NCBI GenBank assembly: GCA_036245525.1
Contig: BTPG01000004.1
Location: 20,002,478-20,066,477 of the forward strand
Direction of reading: 5' to 3'
Source: Semisulcospira habei
Lineage: Eukaryota > Mollusca > Gastropoda > Semisulcospiridae
Length of the DNA stretch: 64,000 bases
The position numbers were made by a program, and so were the translations under genes. The notes below the pieces were generated by a model. It saw nothing but the letters and a program-made list of their open reading frames with translations, ran no database searches and had not been told where the DNA came from. Each line of letters begins with the position of its first letter. Position 1 is the first letter of the stretch. This document shows positions 56,293-64,000 of the stretch, in pieces.

Positions 56293-56647
56293 CAGTTCCT
56301 GGGCCTGGATCTAGTTATCGTACAATGTCTTGAGTAAAGACTGCATTCTTTTCAGTGGCAAATGTTTTCAATACAATCTGATCGGTTGAAGAGCATGGCG
56401 AGATACAAGTACTGGTCTATGGTCGATGCATTTCCACCACACAGGATGCGCAACTGAATTCATCTGATCGACGTGAGAAAGTGACAAGCTAACGAAAGTT
56501 GCACAATGTACCAAAGACAACATAATATAATATCTAGATGTGGAATCCTCAGATCTCGGCATACCTCGTAACTCAATCGACACGTGCCACATCCCGATAC
56601 TGACGCGACAGAAAGCGCGTATCCGGACGCGGCACGTATAGAATGTG

Positions 56648-56745
56648 TTAAGCCATCAAGCTCTGATCTGACACAACACATAAAACATGGATCCAATAGT
56701 TCAAGGGTGGTGCCAGAATTGGTTTACGCCTTAACGACTGAAAAA
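56648..56745. repeat. PAL-C fragment
   Basis: TTAAGCCATCAAGCTCTGATC and AGTTCAAGGGTGGTGCCAG; the rest is missing. It is followed by AATAAATTTCCCCTTGGGAC, reminiscent of a retroelement 3' end. Confidence 0.45.
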
Positions 56746-56867
56746 TAAATTTCCCCTTGGGACAATAAGGAGGTCTGCTTAGCTCAGCTCAGCGTAGCTG
56801 ACGCAGAATGCGTTTCTACAATCTTCGTTAATTCAAGTCTCAGGTGCATGGATTCAAAGTGGTGTCA

Positions 56868-56980
56868 GCGGCAAGAGGCACAGATCATCATGAGCCCCCG
56901 CAAGTGCAGAGGGCTCATGAGGACCTAAACCTCTTGCAGCTGGGTGATGTTCACATTTTTTCGTCACAGAACGGGGTTAA
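56868..56980. repeat. PAL-A, core and right end
   Basis: CGGCAAGAGGCACAGATCATC to GTCACAGAACGGGGTTAA. Confidence 0.68.
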
Positions 56981-57051
56981 TGTAGTCTTCAGCCTAAGCA
57001 TAACTCACACACCTTAGGGCGAGGATTCAAAAAAAAATATGTTATACATAC

Positions 57052-57284
57052 GGTACTAATAGGTAACTTTGATGTCTGCTGTCTACTGGCAATGTAAGTG
57101 TAACATATATTGATGCGCTGGTGGTGTAAAACATGTTCCTACTAACAAGACCTGAAACCACAGGTATTCGGTACTAATAGGTAACTTTGATTCTGCTGTC
57201 TACTGGCAATGTAATACTGTAAACATGATGCGCTGGTGGTGTCAAAACATGTTCCTACTAACAAGACCTGAAACCACAGGTATT
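57052..57284 (+). repeat. About 118-bp direct duplication
   Basis: 57052-57169 and 57170-57284 both begin GGTACTAATAGGTAACTTTG and end CCACAGGTATTC, with small indels between them. Confidence 0.9.
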
Positions 57285-57317
57285 CTCACACACAGTCCGT
57301 CGGTCAGCCCCTGATAC

Positions 57318-57385
57318 CTGCAAGCGCCACAGATTCTCGTGAGCTCCTGCTCCCGCAGGGTTCTCGAGATTCTACTGCTCTTTCC
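57318..57385. repeat. PAL-A core, degenerate
   Basis: CTGCAAGCGCCACAGATTCTC and CTCGAGATTCTACTGCTC. Confidence 0.5.
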
Positions 57386-57548
57386 TCGCAGAATGCGGCC
57401 CCTACTTCATGCGTCCTTGTCATTATCGAGGCCGTTATTCCGACTGTGATAGAGGTTCACAGTGACTAGGTCTGCAATCTCTAACGAACTTCTGCTGCTG
57501 GGACAACAAGAGCTCTAATGACAGGTTCACTAATTCCCTTCAGTCCAT

Positions 57549-57618
57549 CTGCAGGAGGCATGGACTCTCATGAGGCCCTGCAGCCGCAGAGCCTCATGCG
57601 GGTCTATGCCTCATGCTG
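57549..57618. repeat. PAL-A core
   Basis: CTGCAGGAGGCATGGACTCTC and GCGGGTCTATGCCTCATGC. Confidence 0.65.
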
Positions 57619-58017
57619 ACCATTCTCAGTAAGCGAGGGTACGTGATAAGGGTTTACCGTCGACGACTGACGAAGTCTGCAATTCCCGCTAATTAGAACC
57701 ACACGTCAGTATCTCCCCTCTTTCTCCGATTGTAGGCTAAACCCGACAGCAAGACCTCTGTGTGAAGGGCAACAGAAGACGATCTTGGCCAGCACGTTAT
57801 ATATTGCATTTTCACGAGCCCCTGCGACCTCACATCTATGTCTCCGGCATGTGTATGGTGGTGGATGGTGGCGGAGGGGGTCTGTCTTAGTCTCTCTCAA
57901 CAAAACGGTTACTTCGGCTTACCAGGGACCACTGTAATCATTATTAAATCAGTCTACCTTTCCGCCCTCCTACCTTTGCTGCTTACCCCAGCGATCAGCT
58001 CAGGAGCCAGTTCAGGC

Positions 58018-58186
58018 GCATGAGAGCTTAGTCTGGCGCCAGCCACTAAGCAAGGCGCTCCGCAATAGCTTAGATCTGCGCCAGTCACTAGGCAAGGTGT
58101 TCCGCTATAGTGAGCTTAGCCCTGCGCCAGCCGCTAAGCTAAGGTGCTCAGTTCACTCAGGATTCAGTTCACTCATGCAACTGGCC
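58018..58186. repeat. PAL-E, rearranged
   Basis: Three partial left arms in a row (GCGCATGAGAGCTTAGTCTGG, AGCTTAGATCTGCGCCAG, GTGAGCTTAGCCCTGCGCC), then CTCATGCAACTGGCCCC. This suggests internal tandem copying of one arm. Confidence 0.55.
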
Positions 58187-58477
58187 CCTGAAACTTCATA
58201 GAAGACCAGTGTGGTTCAAGGGTAGTGTCTGGGTAGCTCGGCGCGGCGTCAGGAGCAACCAAGGTATCGAGCACTTTGGTATCACGGTCGTATCTATCGT
58301 CCAAAAGAGGCACAGTCTCCTGCAAAAAGTACGCTTTGGTGTGGCAAGGACTTCTGCAACGCCAGGCATGTGCCTTTGGAATTGAAGCAAGGTGGGCTAG
58401 GTATACGTATCCTCAGGAATGCAACCAGCACCATCTCTCACCTCTCTCCCTCTCCCGAGTTGCCAGAGGCTACCCCA

Positions 58478-58640
58478 TTCAACCCATTCAGCGCTGGCAC
58501 GCAACAGCAGGGCTGAGATGGATCGACCATGATAATTCTAGGGTGGTGCCAGAATAGCTTAGCGCCTGGAGGCGCCAAGCCATTCTGGCACCACCCTTGA
58601 ACTATCATGGTCGATCGGTCTACTGGACTGGTACGTAGGT
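58478..58640. repeat. PAL-C, ggtgg hairpin
   Basis: AACCCATTCAGCGCTGGCACG and a near-perfect fold; the right flank is shortened. Confidence 0.74.
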
Positions 58641-58660
58641 TTTCATTGAACAGTTCCCAA

Positions 58661-58662
<2 letters not shown>

Positions 58663-58731
<69 letters not shown>
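58663..58731. repeat. (GT)n microsatellite
   Basis: About 34 units, followed by GTGC repeats to 58770. Confidence 0.95.
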
Positions 58732-58733
<2 letters not shown>

Positions 58734-59184
58734 CGTGCGTGCGTGCGTTCGTGCGTGCGTGCGTGCGTGTCAGTGTAATTGTGCCCTTCCTCTTTCAAAA
58801 TAATGAATTGCCCAAAAAACACCGACCACCGATTCACAGCATGTGTACACGCTCGACATTTTCAAGTCACGGAAGCAGTTTTAGCGGCGGCTGCAAAGGT
58901 CAGCTTCATTATCAGGCCCATTCACAATTGATGTAAACTGTAAACCGCACATTTTCAGACGGAAGGGTCGTCTACAGCGTTTGTCAGTGACATATGGGAC
59001 ACCCCACTAAGAACAAACAAATGAAACAAAGAATGGCGGGGCTTTGTGCTAATAATTACAGAAACAAAGATGCTAAATCTTTATGCATATATACAAGCCC
59101 TTGTGATTTCAATCACTTTGATTAGTAAAAGGCGTATTATGCTCATAAACCCTTGCAGTCGCCAGGGGCAGATCAGTCACATCC

Positions 59185-59370
59185 CGAGATGGTGGTGGGG
59201 GTGGGTGGGTGGGTGGGTGGGTGGGGGGGGGGGGGTTGGGGGGGGGTTGGGGGCAACACACACCTTTCCAACGCCAGAACGCCAGCCGGCCGCCGAAATA
59301 TCAGAAAGCGCTGGGGAGGGGGGTTGGGGGGGGAGGGGGTGGTCGCGGGGGGAGGGGGGGGGGGGCAACA
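59185..59370. repeat. G-rich tract
   Basis: Repeated GGGTGG and long G runs; quadruplex-prone by composition. Confidence 0.85.
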
Positions 59371-59945
59371 AGTATGTGCGTTTTCCTGACCTTCAATCGC
59401 TTTACATTTCATAGGAGAAGAGGGGGGAGGGGAGGGGAGTCCAAACTCCATCAAAAGGACTTGGTTATATCATTTTAAAGTATTTTTCGGCTTAAAGGGG
59501 GTAGGGGACCCTGTAACCCACCCCCACCCGCCCTCCACCCTTCTTAAAAGACCACGCTGACAAGAAATAAATATGCAGCCACAAATTGTTAACGGCCCTT
59601 GAGCATGCAGCCACATCGGTACTGTTCATTTTATTACAGGTGGCTGCATGTGCAAGGGAATCAATCGCTGTTTCAGACTTGATGTGTGCCAATGATCCTT
59701 TTTTCACGCAGTTTGTGTCAATTGTTAATTCGGAATTAGCCAGGCAACCCCCTCCCTCTCCCTCCCCCCCCCCCCTCCCACCCCTCCGGTAATCAAGTGC
59801 AGACATGCCAAGTAACAGTCTATGGAACAGTTCCAGTGTGTAAAAGCTGCGAAAAGAAGAGATCTATTCGCCATGGCAGGAAAAAAAAAAGAAGACGTCT
59901 AAATGGCAGGTAAAGAAAAAACAAACAACCGTACACAACCGTACA

Positions 59946-60166
59946 CAACCCGTTCAGTGCCGAGAAAATGGAGTGAACACCATCCAGCTGCAAGATGTAC
60001 AGATCCTCATGAGCCCCCGCAGTCGCGGGGGCTCATGAGGATCTGTACCTCTTGCTGACACCACTTTGAATCCATGTTCCTGGGACAGCTAAGGCTGTTT
60101 ACTGTTGAATCGACGAAGATTGCAAAAACACAATCTGCCTCAGCTGGCACTGAACGCCGGGGTTAA
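59946..60166. repeat. PAL-A element, full length
   Basis: CAACCCGTTCAGTGCCGAG to CACTGAACGCCGGGGTTAA. The core GATCCTCATGAGCCCCCGC is a perfect hairpin. Confidence 0.76.
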
Positions 60167-60286
60167 ACAAAAACTGAGCGGCGCAGACATTTTTCATAAC
60201 CGAGTTTCCGAACAGACAGAACATGCATATTCAGCTGCCGCAACGCAAGAAAGATTGCAGTTTTTCATCCAGACCTTTACAACTGC

Positions 60287-60345
60287 AAGAGACATAAATT
60301 CACGTGAGCTTCTGCAGTCTCAGGGGCTCATGCGAATCTATGGAG
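60287..60345. repeat. PAL-A core
   Basis: CTGCAAGAGACATAAATTCAC and CTCATGCGAATCTATGG. Confidence 0.55.
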
Positions 60346-60639
60346 GTTGGTTTTTTTTTTTTTTTTTTACATCGAAACAGGCTCCAGCAGTGCCTCGACA
60401 TGAAGTCAACTTGTTATTCCAACAAGCGAGTGCACTTTCCACCATGAAAGAATGCCCTACTTTGTGTGGAATTTCCATTAACAAAGGTTTCTCCTTGAAA
60501 TAACACGGGAAAGATGGAGCGACTTTCAAAGAATTTTATTTTGCCATCTGCGCCCTCATTTATACAGCAGAGGCAAAATCTGGAACTTGTAATCCTCGTA
60601 GTACAACTAAACCTACACTCTGAACTGAAACAATGTTCT

Positions 60640-60864
60640 TTACCACTGCCGAGAAAAACTTGAAATGAACAACACCTTAGTGCAAGATGCTACAGCGGGG
60701 CTCATGAGGATCTATACCTCTTGCTGAAACCACTCTGTGTTTTTTTGCCGTCTGGAGATATTTCACGTTGAATTTACAATAATAATATATATAAAAACAA
60801 CAACAACAACAACAACAAAAACAACCGTGATCTGTCTGATTCCTCTGGCCGTAAAGAGGTTTAA
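60640..60864. repeat. PAL-A element abutting PAL-C
   Basis: ACCACTGCCGAGAAAAACTTG to CCGTAAAGAGGTTTAA. The left arm of the core is lost; a (CAA)n run lies at 60797-60821. Shares TTAA 60861-60864 with the next element. Confidence 0.65.
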
Positions 60865-61074
60865 CTCATTCTACCCCAGACACACCACAACAAGATAAGG
60901 ATCGACCATGATAGTTCAAAGGTGATGCCAGAATAGCTTGGCGCCTATAGGCGCCAAGCCATTCTGGCATCACCCTTGAACTATCATGGTCGATCTGTGT
61001 CCTGCACCTCAATGCAGTCTTCAGAGGACAAGGGGAAAACTTGCAGATTTCGGTGTTGGGGTAGAATGAGTTAA
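60861..61074. repeat. PAL-C element, full length, TTAA both ends
   Basis: TTAACTCATTCTACCCCAG to GGGGTAGAATGAGTTAA. Confidence 0.82.
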
Positions 61075-61319
61075 AACAGGTGGGTTGCGACATTCTACCA
61101 CATGTATTTCGTAGTCAGAGCTACAATAGGTGCTGGTCTGTGATTTTAGATCTTAGGCACTAGGCCTTGAGCTGCAAACTCACAGAGCAGCACACAGATT
61201 CACACGAGATGAATTCATGTTAGCAGAACGCATGAAACACAGGAAGCAATTTTTTCCCCCCCTCACTGATTTTAGCCAGGTCTGCCAGGGCCATCATCTT
61301 AAAGACTCGTGCGACATTT

Positions 61320-61463
61320 TAACCTGACATATTTTTAAGGTATATTTACATCTTGTCTTAAGACCATTTCTTTTAGTCTGGCTGACCAGATTTTTACCCA
61401 TCCCGCCGTGAGATGGCCTTAGTCGCCTGCTCGGCGTTAAACCCCCAATAACTAACTAACTCT
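61320..61463 (+). mobile_element. SINE-like 3' end with AACT-repeat tail
   Basis: Ends CGCCTGCTCGGCGTTAAAC, CCCAATA, then (ACTA)n at 61450-61461. This tail style matches the element at 8712 in the opposite orientation. Confidence 0.55.
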
Positions 61464-61756
61464 GGGCAAACATTTAAATATGATTGAAATCGTGACGATA
61501 ACAGCGCCTCGCGTCACATGCATCCGCCGTAATCTCGAGTCTCGCTAAAATCGCTCATCGGTCGTGCAGTTAAATCGGTTTGGCTGTCACGTACATAGTT
61601 TTGCGGTCGTGGTTATATAAAATTTAATAGCTCAAAAACGGCAGTCCGCGTGCTTGGCAACAGATGGGCTAGCAATTACATTAGCGGTAGAAGTCTCCAA
61701 TGACCTCAGGCTAAGCGTTCGAATTTTCACAGCAGTGCGTAACTAATGTTATAGAC

Positions 61757-62322
61757 TTAATAATAATAATAATAATAATGAGTACTTGTATAGCGCCTAA
61801 CCTCAGATTAGAGCTCTAGGCGCTTAACAAAAACTAATGTACAAAAATAACTGATTACAAAAATGCAATTTACAAAAAGTACAAAAACAAAATACAACGC
61901 ACTCTGTAAACAAGCTATAAAGTCACCATTCAAAAGTGCTACGCTTATGGACTCATACTCGCATTCACACGCACACCCACACACACACACACTACTTCTA
62001 ACATAGATAGAGATGACTTTAACATGACAGGTGTGTGACAAAGTCATTTGTAGCTGACAGAAAAAATATGGGTCTTTAGGGCTCGCTTGAATGCCTCTCT
62101 CGAATCCACGTATCTCAGTTTGCGTGGGAGGTCATTCCAAACAACTGGGCTCTGGTATCTGAATGACCTCTCACCAAACGACTTTGTTTTGACAAGAGGG
62201 ATACGTAAAACTCGAGAGTCGGCAGCAGAGTGCAAATTCTGTCTTGAGGGCGTATACAGCTGGAGAAGAGAGGCAAGGTAGTGTGGGCAGAAACAGGTAA
62301 TACAACTGTGAGTCGTAGACTT
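61757..62322 (-). mobile_element. CR1/L2-like LINE, 3' end with C-terminal coding part
   Basis: Minus-strand LINE fragment. Its tail is the (ATT)n at 61757-61779, preceded by the stem-loop with arms AGCGCCTA and TAGGCGCT (61789-61826). The 3' UTR includes a short CA repeat (61968-61992) where the related copy near 38.2 kb has a long GT array. The 5' side stops at the TTAA of a PAL-A element (62323). Confidence 0.8.
62044..62300 (-). pseudogene. LINE ORF2 C-terminus (CR1/L2 style)
   Basis: The frame reads PHYLASLLQLYTPSRQNLHS, then a stretch with VLRIPLVKTKSFGERSFRY, VVWNDLPRKLR and FKRALKTHIFSVSYK before the stop at 62044. This 'Y-P-S-R ... FGERSF ... WN-LP ... FK..LKTHLF' ending is characteristic of CR1/L2-type LINE polyproteins. 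The reverse transcriptase core upstream is missing. Confidence 0.75.
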
Positions 62323-62547
62323 TTAACCCGTTCACTGTCGGGACGGGCAAACAACAGGCCAACTACAAAAGGCATAGGTCCTCATGAGATCCCGCAGTCG
62401 CGGGGGCTCATGAGGATCTATGCCTCTTGTCTATTCCGCATAGATCTTCTGCCTTTATGATGCAAACCGGTTACAGGGCTTTCACCCTGCGAAGCAGGTC
62501 AATTCTCACAGATTTCATTTGCCTGGCCACTGCCAGTGAAAGGGTTA
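62323..62547. repeat. PAL-A element, full length
   Basis: TTAACCCGTTCACTGTCGGG to CTGCCAGTGAAAGGGTTAG. It ends the LINE fragment at 61757-62322. Confidence 0.78.
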
Positions 62548-62606
62548 GGAAGGCGAAGCTTCGTTCCTAAACCATGATATCTTTATTTTACGCACGAACA
62601 TAGCGG

Positions 62607-62650
62607 TTTTTTTTTGTTTTGTTTGTTTGTTTTTTTGTTTTTTTTGTTTT
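62607..62650. repeat. T-rich (TTTG) tract
   Basis: T runs broken by single G. Confidence 0.85.
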
Positions 62651-63247
62651 GCACAAGCATCATTTCTGCACTATAAACATCTTCAGCTTACGCGCGAACA
62701 TACAATTTTACACATCATCTTAAAACAGTAACGTCTTGTTTCTATTGCACGATTCCTTTCTAGACAATGAGAAAAAAAAAAAAAAAAAAGAAAGAAAGAG
62801 AGGGAGAGACGCCATAACAGCACCCGCATACCTGACGTGCAAAAGGTTAACAACAAAAAAATGAGAGAGAGAGAATCAATTGTAGAAAAAGTGACCATCG
62901 TTGATTGGAAGTTCCATGCACTCGCGCCGGAAAAGGAACACGGATGTAAATGTGTACAGCGGAGGATACAGATCATCGTAACTGAACAATTACTGCTCCA
63001 TACTTAACACTCGATGAGTCCCAATGCCAAAGCAACAAGCATGATGACCCCCAACCCCCGGGAAAAAAAAAAAAAAAAAAAAGGCAGAAGAAGTGAAGAA
63101 ATACGTGTATAATGAGTAGATTATTTTGTGAGACCATTAAGAGGCACTGATGTTCGTCAGACCCTATGCCTTTTGCATATATAATTACGGTGGGATGTCT
63201 GAAAACTAAATGTCTGAAACTACAAAGAGTCGATACAATCAGCCTGC

Positions 63248-63496
63248 TTAACCCCTTAACTGCCGGGGCAAGGCGAACGCTACCCGTCCGCAAGAGACAT
63301 AAATCCTCATGAGCCCCCGCAGTCGCGGGGGCTCATGAGGATTCATGTCTCTTGTTAGACCTTGTGTTCTTTGCGCCCACTTTGGTCGGTCCCACCTCAT
63401 TCGTTTGCGTTCTTCAAGTCACGCGAACGTCGGTCTGCGTGCAGTGATTTCAGACGCGCATCAGTTTCGCGTCCCGGCCGGCAGCGAAAGGGTTAA
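63248..63496. repeat. PAL-A element, full length, TTAA both ends
   Basis: TTAACCCCTTAACTGCCGGG to CCGGCAGCGAAAGGGTTAA; 249 bp, perfect core hairpin. Confidence 0.8.
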
Positions 63497-63532
63497 GCAT
63501 CCCGTCAGTCGCTGGAACGAAATGCAGACTGT

Positions 63533-63731
63533 CTAACCCCTTCACTGCCAGAGGACGCAGATCGCGTTCATGAAACCATCGTAAATGCAACGTCAACGAT
63601 CCTCAGACGTCTTAGGGACATGGACAAACAGTGGTGACGGCAATAGGCGTAGAGAATGCGGGGGCTCACGAGGATCTACGCCTATTGCAGTTGGGTGGTT
63701 GTTCGAGTTTTCTCGGCAGTAAAGGGGTTCA
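63533..63731. repeat. PAL-A element, full length
   Basis: CTAACCCCTTCACTGCCAGAG to TCTCGGCAGTAAAGGGGTTCA; left arm of the core deleted. Confidence 0.74.
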
Positions 63732-63734
63732 GCG

Positions 63735-64000
63735 CCTTTCAATCCGTTCTGATACTTCGGACGTATCTTGAGGCTCCAGCCTGTTTTCTCGAACGTCCCG
63801 TGGGGCTGACATTTAATCAATAATACATGCTTTACATGCCACTGTGTCTGTCGAGTTCATGGTAACGCGATCAAAGACGCAAAAGCAATCTGTGCGGTGG
63901 AGTTTAAACGGCTTGCCAGGCATCCGAAGATACTTTGTTTTTAAGCTGTGCGTTACTACCGTCGTAGCTGATGTTTCAGTGTCAAGTTTGATTCAGCAAA
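63735..64000. other. No feature recognised
   Basis: Unique-looking DNA to the end of the window. Confidence 0.4.

Overview
The window looks like non-coding, repeat-packed DNA from an animal genome. Long microsatellites, poly-purine tracts, non-LTR retrotransposons with RTE-type and CR1/L2-type ends, a tRNA-derived SINE and a hAT transposon with spliced exons all fit a metazoan nuclear chromosome. The flavour (RTE-like elements with GATn or TAAGn tails, SINE tails ending in AACT repeats, very many foldback MITEs) suggests a marine invertebrate, most likely a mollusc. That placement is inference; no host gene is present to confirm it. I found no convincing host protein gene, rRNA, functional tRNA or CRISPR array.

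Large mobile elements: (1) RTE-a, a 5'-truncated retrotransposon at 1077-2198 (minus) and 16881-18714 (plus). Each is flanked by target-site duplications (TSDs), and the two differ at very few residues. (2) RTE-b, a second reverse-transcriptase family at 13267-13859 (plus) and 36823-38124 (minus), also with intact TSDs. (3) Four 3' ends of CR1/L2-like LINEs (14020, 36810/38125-38522, 42724, 61757-62322), which share a terminal stem-loop and an (ATT)n tail. (4) A hAT transposon at 39199-44618 with matching terminal repeats, an exact 8-bp TSD and a three-exon transposase gene (minus) broken by one frameshift.

Small elements dominate the rest. At least ten families of near-perfect palindromic (foldback) repeats are scattered through the window; I call them PAL-A to PAL-P. 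Several families with unrelated cores share one boundary rule: they start TTAAC(C/T)C and end G(A/G)GTTAA, with TTAA on both sides. This matches piggyBac-type MITEs. They serve as landing sites for larger elements: RTE-a sits in a PAL-B, the hAT sits in a PAL-C, and neighbouring palindromes share a single TTAA.

Tandem arrays: an 18-copy array of a 54-bp unit (25440-26403), and a 59-bp satellite (51776-53066) that grew from one arm of a PAL-C element and has acquired a six-monomer higher-order pattern. Microsatellites fill much of the remainder. Layout: 1-6.6 kb palindromes, RTE-a copy 1 and GT repeats; 6.6-16.8 kb palindromes and RTE-b copy 1; 16.8-18.7 kb RTE-a copy 2; 19-25 kb SINEs and palindromes; 25.4-26.4 kb tandem array; 26.5-36.8 kb palindromes; 36.8-38.5 kb RTE-b nested in a LINE; 39.2-44.6 kb hAT; 45-51.6 kb palindromes and sparse DNA; 51.7-53.1 kb satellite; 53-64 kb palindromes and a LINE 3' end.
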